Shown in pieces: positions 1 to 12,489 of a stretch of DNA of 64,000 nt (position 1 is the first letter of the stretch; each line of letters begins with the position of its first letter). A model generated the notes under the pieces. That model was not told the DNA's origin. It was given only the letters and a program-made list of their open reading frames with translations, and did no database searches. The position numbers and the translations under genes were made by a program. This stretch comes from Dasypus novemcinctus (Eukaryota; Chordata; Mammalia; Cingulata; Dasypodidae). The DNA is taken from assembly GCF_030445035.2 (NCBI RefSeq), contig NC_080688.1, positions 64,017,449 to 64,081,448 of the forward strand. Reading direction: 5' to 3'.

Positions 1-329
1 CAGTTTACATTGTAATTTACATTCTCTCCCAATCCATTCAGTGGGTTTTGGTAGGATAAATAATGTCCTGCATCTGTCCCTGCAATATCACTCAGGACAA
101 CTCCAAGTTCTAAAAATGCCCCCTTATCACACCTATTCTTCCCTCTCCCTGCCCTCAGCAACTCCCATAGCCAATCTCTTCACATCAGTGATAAAGTTTC
201 TTCTATTACTAGAGTCACAATAATTCTATAGTAGAATACCATTAAGTCCACTCTAATCCATATTTTATTCCTCCATCCTGAGGACCCAATTATTAACTTT
301 TATATATCAATGGGCATCATTTTGAAAGT

Positions 330-1290
330 TAAAAAAAAAAACAACCCTACAGAATGGGTTCAAGTATTTGGTAAAATATATCTGATAAAGGTTTAATATC
401 TAGAGTATATAAAGAACTTCTACAACAAAACAAGGGACACAAGACCCAATTTTAAAATGAGCAAGACTTGAACAGACATACCTCCAAGAAGATATACAAA
501 TGTCCAAGAAGTACATGAAAAGATGCTTAGTCATTACCCATTAGGGAAATGCAAATCAAAATCATCTCATACACACTAGAATGGCTATCAAAACAGAAAA
601 ACAAAAAAACAGACAATAACAACAACAGAAAGTTAGCGTTGGAGAGGATATAGCGAAATAAGAACACATGTACATTATTGATGAGAATGTAAAATGGTAC
701 AGCCACTGTGGAAAAACAGTATGGGGATTCAACAGAAAGTTAAGTAGAGAATTACCAGAATGACCCAGGAGTCCCAGACAGGCAAAAGAACTGAAAGCAG
801 GGACTCAGACGTTTGTAGTGATATTCATAATTATTCACAACTGCCAAAAGATGGAAGCAACCCAAGTGTCCACTGAACAGATGGATAAAAAATGTGACAT
901 ACATACAATGGAATATTTGTTTGGCTGTCAAAAAAAGAATGAGGTTCTGATGGATGTGGCAACATGGATGAACTTTGATGATATTATTGAGTGAAATAAG
1001 CCAGACACAAAGGGACAAATATTTTATGATCTCCCTTATCTGAAATAATTAAAATAAGCAAATTCAGAGAGTCAGGAAATAGAATACAGGTTACCAGGGG
1101 CTGGGGAGGGAATAGGAAATGGGGACTTAATGCTTAATTTGGTATAAATTTTGTTTGGAGTGAAAAGAAAGGTTAGTAATGGATGGGTGAGATACTAGCA
1201 CAACATTGTGAACATAATTAACAGCACTGAATTTTTTCAATATATGTGAATGTGATTAAAGGGGAAATTTTTGGTTGTATATTAATAAAA
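330..1290 (+). mobile_element. L1 3' end (ORF2 tail and 3' UTR), degenerate
   Basis: It contains typical L1 ORF2/3' phrases such as aaatgcaaatcaaaa, actagaatggctatcaaaa, gaagcaacccaagtgtcca and caatggaatatttg. It ends in an A-rich tail near 1290. Many frame breaks exclude activity. Confidence 0.85.
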
Positions 1291-1700
1291 TAAAAAACAC
1301 AGGGCTGTACAAACACTAACAGTGAATTCTATTATAAACTATGGAATATTGTTAATAGTAGAGTTATAATATTCTTTCATCAATTCTAATAAAAGTACCA
1401 CACTAATGCAAGGTGCTAATAACAAAAGGGTATATGCAAACTCTAATTTCTGCATGATTTTTCTGTAAACCTACAACATCTCTCATATATATATAAAATT
1501 CATTAGGATTGTGTCCTACAAATGGTGATGTTACCATGAGCACTGGAAAAGACTAATGATATTTGGTTTAGCAGTCTATAAATACCAAGTAGGGGGCTGA
1601 TAACGTAACTTACATCTTATGTCTATACTGACTTGTCTAATTGAATTCCCCAACTGTAATTACAGATTTAAGTTTGTCCTTCTGTTCTATAAATTTTTGC
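1291..1700. other. Unassigned AT-rich sequence
   Basis: I see no gene and no repeat I can name in this stretch. Confidence 0.5.
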
Positions 1701-1712
1701 TATATGTATTCT

Positions 1713-2084
1713 TTTTTTTTTTTTAAAGATTTATTTATTTATTTAATTTCCCCCCCTCCCCTGGTTGTCTGTTCTTGGTGTCTATTTGCTGCGTCTTGTT
1801 TCTTTGTCCGCTTCTGTTGTCGTCAGCGGCACGGGAAGTGTGGGTGGCGCCATTCCTGGGCAGGATGCTCTTTCTTTTCACGCTGGGCGGCTTTCCTCAC
1901 GGGCGCACTCCTTGTGCGTGGGGCTCCCCCACGCAGGGGACACCCTTGCGTGGCACGGCACTCCTTGCGCGCATCAGCACTGCGCATGGCCAGCTCCACA
2001 CGGGTCAAGGAGGCCCGGGGTTTGAACCGCGGACCTCCCATATGGTAGACGGACACCCTAACCACTGGGCCAAAGTCCGTTTCC
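1713..2084 (-). mobile_element. DAS-type tRNA-derived SINE
   Basis: Full-length copy with a poly(T) start on the plus strand and the tRNA-like head at the right end (ctaaccactgggccaaagtc). It is flanked by an exact 12-bp target-site duplication, tatatgtattct, at 1701-1712 and 2085-2096. Confidence 0.93.
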
Positions 2085-2527
2085 TATATGTATTCTAAAG
2101 CTTTTATTAAGCAGATGTTTATGGCTTCCAGATCAGCACTTTAAAGATACAATTCTCTCTTCTGGTCCCCTGCTTCTGATGAGAAGTCACTTGTCATTCA
2201 TATATCATGGTTCCCCTGTATGTAAAATGTCATCTTTCACAGGGTGTTTTCAAGATTTTCTCTTTCATCAATTTGACTATGATGAGCCCATATGTGTTTT
2301 TCATTTATTCAGCTCAAGTATAATAATGAATCAGACTCCATTTTTAACATTTGATGGCTGATAGCTTTCAAGTTCCACCACTCCTCTTTTCCCTCAAAAT
2401 TCAGAAAGCAGGTAAGGAAGCCCAGACTTCCACCCATGGGTGCTACAAGGAAGCTAGCGGGTCCTCAGTCAACGGCAACAGGCAAATGAAGGGAATGGTG
2501 TCCCCATCCTTTCAGCTAGGTTTTCAA

Positions 2528-2863
2528 ATGCCTTTGAAACAACAATTAGAATTTAAGAAACAGGTTACAGCTGCTGGAATCATTCAGCAGGCCTGGAAAA
2601 GTTTTCTCGATGTTGCAATATTTCAACACTTCAAAAATCTGACTAACCTAAGAAGACAAGGGGAGCCATGTCATATACTGAGATATATTAATCCTAAAAG
2701 ACGTACTAAACAGGTTAAGTCAACAAATCTTGACACGTTAGATTTAATTCACACAGCAATAAAAGGGCTAGTAAGAGCCATCAAAGATGGTAGAATAGAG
2801 TCTGTGATGGACTGAGAAGTGGATAAAGTGCTGAACTGGACAAATGCACTGAACTTTGATGAA
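2528..2863 (+). pseudogene. C11orf65 (MFI)-like processed pseudogene, internally deleted
   Basis: The frame from the ATG at 2528 reads MPLKQQLEFKK, then an IQ-like AAGIIQQAWKSFLDVAIFQH, then NLRRQGEP and ILRYINPK. It jumps directly to KSTNLDTLDLIHTAIKGLV, RIESVMD, a TGA stop at 2813-2815, and EVDKVLNWTNALNFDE. The order and wording match my memory of C11orf65, which maps elsewhere in mammals and is reported to bind a mitochondrial fission factor. Relative to that protein, well over 100 central residues are missing, and the stop replaces a tryptophan. Homology fades after 2863, where a frameshift is likely. Segments that I expect to come from separate exons are contiguous, so a retrocopy of a spliced, possibly exon-skipped, mRNA is most likely. 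An A-rich stretch at about 3037-3075 may be the decayed poly(A). The open frame from 2351 to 2527 is unassigned. Confidence 0.7.
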
Positions 2864-3387
2864 ATACATGTTGCTATTCTTGGGCAACAAGGGCAGGCAT
2901 CATCATATATTTTTTTAACATTTCCCATTTCCACATTGATTCTTGGTATCAGAAACATAATCGCCCAAACAAGTATTTATTCTGATAAGTATTTATTATT
3001 TGTTTATAAAGAAGAAAAGAAGAAATGAGAGAGGCTAAAAAAAAAGGATAATAGAAAAATAGGAAAAAAAGAGAAGTAGACTTAGGTGTTCTTCACTCAG
3101 ATTCTTTATTCTCATGTCTTAGTTTAAATCTGCTTTACTTCTTTGGGACTTAGAAACAAGTGTAAGAACATGAAATAAATCAAACAATGAATTTCCTCAA
3201 TCTGTGTTCCCTAGTATGTCTATATAAGACATTAAGAAGCTTTAATTTTCAATGACATACTACAGTCATTCAAAAAACATTTTTAGAATTTTGAGTGGCA
3301 GAAATTAAGAAATATTTAATATAGCCATTCGGGAAAGGTAAATCAAAACCACACCCACTAGAATGGCTATAGTCAAAAAGACATATA

Positions 3388-3800
3388 AGGGAAGCGGACT
3401 TGGCCCAGTGGTTAGGGCGTCCGTCTACCACATGGGAGGTCCACGGTTCAAACCCCGGGCCTCCTTGACCCGTGTGGAGCTGGCCTACGCGCAGTGCTGT
3501 GCACGCAAGGAGTGCCGCGCCATGCAGGGGTGTCCCCCGCGTAGGGAAGACCCACGCGCAAGGAGTGCACCTCGTAAGGAGAGCACCCAGCAAGAAAGAA
3601 ATTTCAGCCGGCCCAGGAATGGCGCCGCACACATGGAGAGCTGACGCAGCAAGGTGTCGTAACAAAAAGAGACACAGATTCCCGTGCCACTGACAACAGC
3701 AGAAGTGGAAAAAAAGAACACGCAGCAAATGGACACAGAGAACAGACAACCAGGGTGGGTGGGGGAAGGGGAGAGAAATAAATAAATCTTTAAAAAAAAA
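3388..3800 (+). mobile_element. DAS-type SINE inserted in L1
   Basis: It starts gggaagcggacttggcccag and has the B-box-like ggttcaaacc. The body is full-length and ends in aaataaataaatcttt plus poly(A). The flanks give only an imperfect duplication around catataa. Confidence 0.93.
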
Positions 3801-4116
3801 CAAACCATATAATAATAAATATTAGTAAGATATAGAGAAATAGGAATTCTCAAACACTGTTAGTGAGAATGTAAAATGGCATAACTGCTTTGAAAAAGTC
3901 TGGCAGTTCCTCAAACAGTGAAACGTATAATGATTCTACTGCTAAATATATACCCAAAAGAAATGAAAACATATGTCCACTTAAAAACTTGTACATGAAT
4001 GTTCATATTAGCATCGTAATAGCTTAAACATGGAAACAACCCAAACATCCACTAGCCAATAAAGAGATAAATCTGAAGAGACAGAAAATAAGATTTGTGG
4101 TTGTCTATGGCTGGGT

Positions 4117-4149
4117 GTGGTGGTGGTGGTGGTGGTGGTGGTGGTGGTA
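4117..4149 (+). repeat. (TGG)n microsatellite
   Basis: About ten uninterrupted TGG units within the L1 3' UTR. Confidence 0.95.
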
Positions 4150-4340
4150 GGATTAGGGGGAATTGACTAAAGGGTGTACGATTACTTTTTGGAGTAATGA
4201 AAATGTTCTAAAATTGTGGCAATGGATGCAGAACCCTGTGAATAGAGTATAACATTAAACTATACACTTGAAAAGGATGAATTATACGATATGAAAATTC
4301 TATCTCAATAAAGTTATTTAATAGTAATTTTAAAAAAAAA

Positions 4341-6872
4341 AGGAAAGCCCATGTTCCTACTTGTATTCCACTGGCGGGAATTTCAAATCAGGCAAGCTGT
4401 GTCACACATACGAGCCATGGGAACCCACATCCCAGGTCCACCACTGATTCACCATAAAACCCCAAGCCAATCAGTCTCCCTCCTGCCCTTTCAAGTCATT
4501 TTCAGGCCAATGTGGGAATCTGCCCTACCCAGAAAAACTTATCATGTGAGTAATAAACCTTTACATACCTTTACATACACTTGATGAGTGTGTGATGTCA
4601 CCAATCTTCCATGAAAACCCAATTTTGGGTGGAGGTCTATCTCTGCATGGTGATCACAACATTGAAAGTTCTACAATCTATAAGTTTATACCTTCACCAT
4701 ATTTGAAAGACTTTCAGCTATTATATTCTCAAGTATTTGTTTCTGACCTGTTCTTCTTTTCCTCTCCTTATGGGACTACAACTTCATGCATGTTAGACCA
4801 TTGTTATACAGGTAAGTGCGGTTTTCTTCATCATTTATTTACCTTTCTTTCTTCTTTTCTTCAGACTGAACAATTTCTATTGGCCTATGTGCAATTTAAA
4901 TTGTTCAGTGAATTTTCTGCCTAAAATATTGTTCTTTTTAGTTTCAGAATTTTCACTTTTGTAATTTTCATTTTTTTCCAAGATTTCCAATCTTTCATTA
5001 CAAGAATTTTTTATGTTCTAGAGCGTATTTTTAATATGCTGCTTTAAAATCCTTGTCTACTATTTCCAACATTTAAATCACCTTGCAATTAGTAGCCATT
5101 AATTTTTGTCTCTTATGTGTCATGTTTTACTTTTTGTGTTTGGCTAGTAAATTTGGATGGAAACCTGTACATCACGAATCATATATTGCAGAAACCTTGG
5201 ATTCCATTAAGACCTAAGATTCCGTTACATTATCCAAAGAGTGTTTGTCTTTGTTTGAGCAAATAGTTAACTTGGCTGGACTCAAAATCTAAACTGTAAT
5301 ACCTGTGGTGGGTAGCAGATAAAAACTCTATTCTTCTAGTCTTAATTGTGCTGCTTGAATTCTACATACATTGTTCAAAGACCAGCCAGAGATTTATACA
5401 GAGTTTATATACAGAATCTTGAGCTATTCCTCTGGAGCTCTTTCCTTTCTAGCATTTCCCCTCTCACTTTCCAACGTTGTGTCACCCTAAACTTTGTCCA
5501 CTGGCTCCTCAAGCCAGTAAGACAACAGGATTCTACCCAAGTATTAATTGCCTTGCAAGATATCCTTTAAGATCTGGCTTTGGGTAAAACCTTCTAAAAA
5601 AAGAAACATACTCCTTGCTATCCCTTTATAAGGTTTGTTTCTACTCCATTTTCTCCTGCAGTGCCTTTAGAAACAGTTTTAATTTTTTCACCTAGAGTTT
5701 ATAGTTACCTGTGCAAGGGTTAGTCCAATAGTAGCTACTCTGCAATAATTAAATACACATGTCTTTCGTCATTTCTTTCTATCATTTTATGACTGACTGC
5801 TGGACAGATGAAAATAAGTCTTGTGCTTTATAAGTTGAGATGTTTTGCATGCAGAATATAAACTATTCCTATCTACCACAGTGATGTCACTGTGAGGTTT
5901 AATTAAGATTATAAGCAAATATGGGCTATACTTAGGAGTAACATTTTGATGATGCTCTTGCATAGTTTAACAAATGTTTCAGAACAATGCAAGGTGTTGG
6001 TGGTGGGGTGATGTATGGGAGCCCTGTATGATGACATACCTGTTTGTTTTATATGTTTACATGTTTATAACTTTTACTATACACTTACTGTTTATGTATG
6101 TTCATGTGTGAATGATATACTTCAATGAAAGTTTTAAAAAAATGATTTATTTAAAGTGATGATCCCACTGTACATGCTACTTTAACATTTCCCTTTCAAA
6201 CTGTCTCATGGAGGACAGCTTCTGCTTTATTTTCACTCTCATATACAAAGGGTAAAGGAAAGGAACAAGTGCAAGGGGAGCTAAATTGCAATTAACATAG
6301 TTTTTGGGCTACAGTTAGTATTTTTGGGTAAATGGGGGTGAAAATCCTCAGGTTTAATAAAGGGGTACCTGAGGAAGTAGCTTCTAAGATTCTAAAACTT
6401 AGATACCATCTCTCCATTTCTCCTTCTCCCAAATTTTTGTATTTAAAATGTAAGCATCAGGGTTAAATGGAAAAGATAGGCAGGGGAAAAGTAAATCTAA
6501 TAAATATGTATACAAGCCACAAATTTATGTGTAAATGTCTCTGGAGCATGAATTTTTGGAACCACTGCACTTTCTGGTTTATCCAAGCAATATCTACATA
6601 TGTTCTGTTACCAAATGATAAGCAGCCAATGTTTTGAACACTCAACAGATCGTTACACATATACCATATTTTGACTATCTGTGCTTTCTGACAATTCTCA
6701 TCTTTATTATTATATTATCTTTATTATACATTTCATAACTATTTAACTTTGTTTCCTTTATATCTAGTTTTCCAACCACACTTTAATTTCCTAAATAATG
6801 TGCACTTAATTCCTAAATAATATTTACCTACAATAATACATCCAGAAAACTTTTCTTTAAAATGAACATTTT
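4341..6872 (-). other. Intronic sequence with an ancient antisense L1-like fragment
   Basis: About 4720-5300 reads like the antisense of an old L1 end (gctgctttaaaatccttgtc, tttccaacatttaaatcacc). The remainder to 6872 is AT-rich and unassigned. No credible gene is present. Confidence 0.4.
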
Positions 6873-7270
6873 GAGAAGTGGACGGGGCTCAACTGATAGA
6901 GCATCCGTCTACTATATGGAGGGTCCAGGGTTTGATCCTCAGGACCTCCTAACCCATGTGGTAAGCTGGCCCACACACAGTGCTGCCACATGCAAGGAGT
7001 GCCGTGCCACACAGGGGCTCTCCCGCACAGGGGTGGCTCCACCCGCAAGGAATGCGCCCTGTAAGGAGAGCCGCCCCATTTGAAAAAGCACAGCCCGCCC
7101 AGGAGTAGCACCACGCACACACGGAGAGCTGACGCAGCAAGATGATGCAACAACAACAAAAAAGAGATGCAGTTTTCCAGTGCCGCCGGATAACGCAAGC
7201 CGAAGCAGAACACGCAGCAAATGGACAGAGAGAGCAGACAACGGGGGGAAAAAAATAAATAAAATAAAAT
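6873..7270 (+). mobile_element. DAS-type SINE, 'aactgatagagc' subfamily
   Basis: The head reads gctcaactgatagagcatcc, which differs from the gcccagtggttagggcgtcc subfamily. The body and the A-rich tail are complete. The flanks share aatgaac at 6861-6867 and near 7273. Confidence 0.92.
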
Positions 7271-7384
7271 AGAATGAACTTTTTTTTTAAATGAGGGAAA
7301 AGAAGAAAATACTGGTATAAAAATAATTTTCTGAGGGTTCTTCTCTCTAGATGAGTATTACAACTATACAGTTCACAATTGGTA

Positions 7385-7565
7385 ACCACTTACCAGGCAT
7401 AGTACTAAGCCTTAAGCATATTAAGTCAGTTAATGCTCCAACAACTCCATGAGTTAGGTTATTGTTTTGATAAATGAAGTAAGTGAGACAGAGATAAATA
7501 TGCCCAAATTCATACAACTAGCAAGTGGCAGAAACAGAAGCTACATTCTTAATTACTATTCTGCC
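7385..7565 (+). mobile_element. MIR element
   Basis: MIR core-type order is seen: ccaggcatagtactaagcc, a low-complexity middle, and caactagcaagtggcagaa. Confidence 0.75.
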
Positions 7566-7686
7566 TCTTAAGAGAGTTACTAAAAAGAAAATAAAAACAA
7601 ATCAAGTCAAAACTACAATAACCTCAATTACAGAATACCTCAGATAAGTAAAATACTTACAGATCATACTTAATTAAAAATTAAAG

Positions 7687-7970
7687 AGGAATGGATGTGG
7701 CTCACACACCTGGATGCCCACCTCAGTTACTGTGCCTCTTAAAGAAGAGGAGCAGACACTGCATCGGGCAGATGCTGCAATAAGCAGACGCCACAACCAG
7801 CAGACAACACAACCAGTACTGAACGGAAGGGCTCAAGTGGTTGGGCACTCATCTCCACGTGGGAGGCCCCAGGTTTGGTTCCCCGAGTCTCCTAAAGAAG
7901 ACAAGCAAATAGACCAGGGAGCCATTTCAGGGAGGAAGGGGAACTAAAAAAAGAATCATTAAAAAAAACT
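7687..7970 (+). mobile_element. Old dimeric DAS-related SINE
   Basis: There are two degenerate tRNA-like heads, one from about 7690 (gaatggatgtggctca) and one from about 7828 (gggctcaagtggttggg...caggtttggttcc). They are joined by a CA-rich linker and end in an A-rich tail. Confidence 0.75.
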
Positions 7971-8640
7971 CAAGATTTCACAATAAGAATAATTTTCTCA
8001 GGCAAAAAAAATTTTTGGACAAGTGAATTGGTAGAGCCACCCAAAACTAAAATAAGGGGAGATAATTCCATTTTCATTAAGAATAAAACTAATAGTCTTC
8101 TTTGTTTGGGTACAGTCCTTTCAAGAAGCAGAGGGTAATAAACAAAAAAGTTTTCTTCAATGGTTTTTACCTCTACATCTAAATATTACATTGACAATGT
8201 TCTTCTAGCAACATTGGGGATGGAGTGGAGGTAGTAGTACAGAAAATTTGCTTTAAGACAATGGATAGCTACAGAAGTAATAAGATCCAGATGAACTTAA
8301 ATTCTGGAGAAGAAAGATCACTTTCAAAATGTACTGACAATTAACTGCCTGCCATTTTCTCCCCTGGGCTCATTTACAGATTCTAGGAGCAGAGTGAATA
8401 TCAGGCTTGAACCAGGAAGAGGGACTCCACTGAGGGAAAAAACATAGTATAACTTCTGACAATCACGTCAGATTTTAAAGCTGCAAGTAATAGGGAAGGG
8501 TAGAAGTGAATGTCCCACAGTGTTGGAGGGACTGGATGTCAGAAACCTGCCAGGCTTTCAATCAAAATCCCAAGATATCCCTACCAATGGAACTAAGCCA
8601 GTGGTAAACTAAGTCAAATCAGAGTGGCAACTCAGCCCCA
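7971..8640. other. Unassigned intronic sequence
   Basis: No gene or clearly nameable repeat is seen. Confidence 0.45.
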
Positions 8641-9200
8641 GCCCACCTCAATGCCTGATTAAATTAAGGTAATCAGTCTCGCTCTCTACCTGACATAGGA
8701 AAGGCCAGATACTCTTTGGGTAAAACGTATTTGCTGCATATGTTCTTTTATATGCAATAAATGGCATACAAGCAAATATTACAAGATATGTGAAGAGGCA
8801 GGAAAATGTTAATGATCATCAAAACAATGTACAGACAATAACAGAAGCACATCAATGGATGATCCAGAGCTTGGCCTGATAGACAGACTTTAATTATTAT
8901 AATACATTAAAGAAAGTGCAGAGAAATAGATAAAATGATGAATGAAAGGATAAAGAATTTCAACAAAGACTAGGACCCATAATAGCAAAAGAACATAAAA
9001 AAACTGAAAAATGTAATATTCAAAATTAAGAATTTATTAGATAGGGTAACAGGAGGCTGGACACAGAAGACAACAGTATCAGGAAACTCAAAGATAGGTC
9101 AATAAACTAAATGAAGAGAAAAAATAACTGAAAAACAGAAAAAATAAAAAGAATAAACAGAACAGAGTATAAGAGACATGCAACTACCCAGTCATTTTAG
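8640..9200 (+). mobile_element. Ancient L1/HAL1 ORF1-region fragment
   Basis: A-rich, L1 5'-half style sequence (gatgatccagagcttggcctg, agacaacagtatcaggaaac, caaagataggtcaata) with no intact frame. Confidence 0.55.
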
Positions 9201-9721
9201 CCCAACTCCAAGATTGAAAGATATCTGAAACTACTATGTTACTACTATTATTTTACATCCAATGGTCCATATACTGTCAATTTCAGGTCTCTCAGATGAT
9301 GGTACATATTCTTGTATTGCCAATGGGAACTGCATAGGCCTGGAAATACTGCACTACAAGACAGATAGGGGAGGGAGGTGTTAACCTAGGAAAAAAACAA
9401 ATTAATTGCAAGGCAATAAAGGCATTTATTTGGAGTCTTAGAATTACAATTTGGGGGGCACAGATTCAGGTAATAACCCAAATCCTGTAAGTCTTGGCAT
9501 TTCCAGGCAAGGGTTTTTAAAGGAAAAGAATATTAGACAAATTGTGGTTGGTGGCTATTTGGGGTACTGTAATTGGCATTCAGATTAGACAATTAACTGA
9601 GTTCATCTTGTTGGTTTGTTTATGGTGTTCGTGTCCTTAGGATTTTGTTGTTTTTAAAGCAGTTTTGAGATATATTCACATGTCATACAATCCACCCAAA
9701 GTGTATAATCAATGGCTTTTT
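9201..9721. other. LTR-like or old repeat sequence, not classified
   Basis: The stretch cctaggaaaaaaac to gggtttttaaag has the look of an old ERVL-type LTR, and tgagatatattcacatgtcat resembles an old L1 end. Neither call is firm. Confidence 0.35.
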
Positions 9722-9862
9722 AAAAAAAATCCCCTCCTCCGCCATGGCTCCCTCATCTGTCTCCTGGCTGTCAAAGATTTTTTAAGAGGCATCTGGAACT
9801 GAACTTGGCACCTCCCATGTGGGAGACAAGTGCCTAACCCCTTGAGCCACTTCTGCTGCCTC
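9722..9862 (-). mobile_element. Degenerate DAS-related SINE
   Basis: A short antisense copy. On the plus strand cacctcccatgtgggagaca and ccccttgagccacttctgc match the tRNA-like head. Confidence 0.7.
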
Positions 9863-10736
9863 CTTTGGGTTTTAAGGAACATTGTTCTCTGAGGCTTTGC
9901 ATACTTTGGAAGTTTGTGCTATCTGACAGAGACCTGCCTAAGAGTAATATCCAGAATAACCTTCTAACTTCATTATAAATCTTTCAGCCATAATAGCTTT
10001 ATTTTATTTTCTGTTAACAGAATAAACACTTGGTTAAATATCATCCCAAATAATTATGATCATCCTAGAATATGATTAGTTATATAGGAATGGTCTGAGC
10101 AAGTAAGAATGGCTCCAGGTAAGACTGGAAGCAAACCAAAGATGCTGGGAAAACAAAGACGGCTGTAATTTTTTAAAACGCCTATTAGTTTAGTTAATTT
10201 CTTCTCTGAAGCCAATACATTTATTTAATAGCATAAGAAAAGTGGGATATTGTTTATTGCATCAGGTGGTAAATGTTAAAATTACAGAGAATGATTGTTT
10301 AATTCAGAAATTTTAAAAAGGACAAAGGTTCTAAATCAGATAGGTGTCTTCCCTATCATCTTCAAAGAAAAGGGTGCTGGAGCAGGAGTCCCCTCAAAAA
10401 GTAACAACTGTAAATGTAGATACCAGAAACCTTAGAAGTTAAAGGATCTAGCAATTTGCCAGTTTAACTCTGTTTCACAGCATCTTGGACCCCATCAGAA
10501 GTGCTTTGATAACTTAAATAAAGAACACATATTCAAATCTGTTACCTACCAAATATAAAAAGCAGAAAAAACTACCAAGACTCATTAATTCATACTATCT
10601 TGTTTCTAATGAATAAAATTATTCCTTTTATTCATTAGAAACAAGATAGTATGAATAAATAGTATTATTCAAACTAAATTATGCATAAAAATGTTTCCTG
10701 GCAGAAACTTTTTCTAAGAATAAACAGACAATATCA
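9863..10736. other. Unassigned AT-rich intron with a perfect hairpin
   Basis: No gene is seen. The stretch holds the inverted repeat at 10588-10656, listed separately. Confidence 0.5.
10588..10656. repeat. Perfect 31-bp inverted repeat, 7-nt spacer
   Basis: The left arm 10588-10618 begins attcatactatcttg. Its exact reverse complement occupies 10626-10656. The spacer 10619-10625 is ttattcc. All 31 base pairs match. No terminal duplication or known element accounts for it. Confidence 0.97.
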
Positions 10737-11149
10737 TTTTTTTATAATTTATTTTTATTTATTTCTCTCCCCCCCACACCCTAGTTGTCTGTTCTCTGTG
10801 TCTATTTGCTGCGTCTTCTTCTTTGTCCGCTTCTGTTATTGTCAGCGGCACAGGAATCTGTGTTTCTTTTGGCTGTGTCATCTTGTTGTGTCAGCTCTCC
10901 ATGCGTGTGGTGCCATTCTTGGGCAGGCTGCACTTTCTTTCGCGCTGGGGGCTCTCCTTACCGGGTGCGCTCCTTGCACGTGGGGTTCCCCTACGCGGGG
11001 GACACCCCTGCGTGGCAGTGCAGTCCTTGCATGCATCAGCACTGCGCATGGGCCAGCTCCACACGGGTCAAGGATGCCCAGGGTTGGAACCGCAGACCTC
11101 CCATGTGGTAGGCGGACACCCTAACCACTGGGCCAAGTCGGCTTCCCTG
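10737..11149 (-). mobile_element. DAS-type SINE
   Basis: Full-length antisense copy ending in the head (ccctaaccactgggccaagtc). A target-site duplication gacaatat lies at 10727-10734 and 11150-11157. Confidence 0.92.
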
Positions 11150-11159
11150 GACAATATAA

Positions 11160-12068
11160 TTATGTCTACAATTTAAATGTGAGTTTTCTTGAAAAAAAAA
11201 TAGAAGGAAAATGAAGACCTGGAATGCATGCGAATATTTCAAATAAATCTGTAAAAGTTCTCTAATGTATTTTTTTTAACTTTACAGCTTAAAAATCACT
11301 TGAAAATACATTATTTCAATGGATCCAAAAATAGTACTGTGAAAGTCCTCAAACAGCACAAACCCCTTTCACAGATGAGGGGGGAAATAAAGCACAGTTA
11401 CACTGCCCACACTCCTCAGTATTGAAGAAACTGACTCGAAAACAAGTTATCAATCTTCAAATTCAGAGTTCCTTTCCTCATGGTATTCCACACATATTAT
11501 GATACATACACATACACACATGTCTGTGTATGAATGAAAGGGAGAGAGAATAAGAATAGTCTTTGAAATAATGAAAAAGCACTAATTTAAGAAGAGTTGA
11601 AGAATACTACAGTTTGGCATTTGAAAGGATTTCTCTGCAGTTTTTAAAAGATTACACAGTAAAGTAAAAGGATAAAAACATGAAGTCAGAAATAAAAATT
11701 GACATTCTGCATAAAGTTTAAAAGTTTAGATGATGCAAAATAAAACCTAAATGTCAATGACAATACTAAAAAGCAAAGAAACCGATTATTATCCTCAAAG
11801 AATACACTGGACTCTAGTAACATAATAGGGGAGGGCAACTGGTGGTAAGAGAGCAGAGGTGGTGGTGGGAGAGACTAATTTTTCCATATGTATAATCTGT
11901 CATTGACTTTTTAAATCATGTATACATAAATTACTGTTTTTTAAGTAACACACTTTTTGAAGGGAAAAAGTCCTAATTTTTTTAAAAGCCAATGCATGGT
12001 TAAAAAAAATGAATACAGAATTATCCTTTAACAGAATAATTTAATTCAAAGGGTAAAAAAAGTATATA
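11160..12068. other. Unassigned intronic sequence
   Basis: No gene is seen. A weak MIR-like piece (cctttcacagatgagg) occurs near 11366. The rest is unnamed. Confidence 0.45.
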
Positions 12069-12077
12069 CAAGAATTA

Positions 12078-12480
12078 GTCTTTTTTTTTTTAAGGTTTAT
12101 TTATTTCTCTCCCCTCCTCTTCCCTCCCCTCCCCTCCCCCATTCCCCCACTGTGGGCTCTCTGTGTCCATTTGCTGTATGTTCTTTCTGTGTCTGCTTGT
12201 ATTCTCATTAGGCGGCTCCAGGAATGATCCTGGGACCTTCCAGAGTGGGAGAGAGGCAATTACTCAGCTCCCGTTCTATTTTCTTTCCTGTGTCTCTTGT
12301 TGCATCATCTTGCTGCGTCAGCTCTCTGCACTGACTGGCACTCCTGTGCGAGGCCGCATTCCCACATGGGCTGACACCCCACATGGGCCAGCTCACCCTC
12401 ACCAGGAGGCCCTGCGCATTGAACCCTGGACCTCCCATTTGGTAGACGGGAGCCCAATAGGTTGAGCCACATCCAGTTTC
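12078..12480 (-). mobile_element. Dimeric DAS-related SINE
   Basis: On the minus strand a first tRNA-like unit (head near 12480) is followed by a second unit around 12210-12275, recognised by ggacc/ccagagtgggagagagg on the plus strand. An exact 9-bp duplication caagaatta flanks it at 12069-12077 and 12481-12489. Confidence 0.88.
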
Positions 12481-12489
12481 CAAGAATTA

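Larger units (their letters stand above)
3320..4340 (+). mobile_element. L1 3' end, split by a SINE
   Basis: L1 phrases run up to about 3387 (cactagaatggctatagtc) and resume after the SINE at about 3801 (gtgagaatgtaaaatgg). They end in the 3' UTR form actatacacttgaaaaggat, tatctcaataaag and a poly(A) at 4331-4340. A (TGG)n microsatellite lies inside it. Confidence 0.85.

Noticed and set aside
1641..2098. Open frames of 80-180 codons inside the SINEs (also near 3.5, 10.8, 18.6, 21.7, 28.9, 37.2, 39.1, 41.2 and 47.2 kb)
   Set aside because: All are the same SINE body read in various frames, and no host protein is involved.
2351..2527. Upstream extension of the C11orf65-like frame as a gene start
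   Set aside because: No similarity to the protein before the ATG at 2528, and the frame is broken by a stop in the conserved part.
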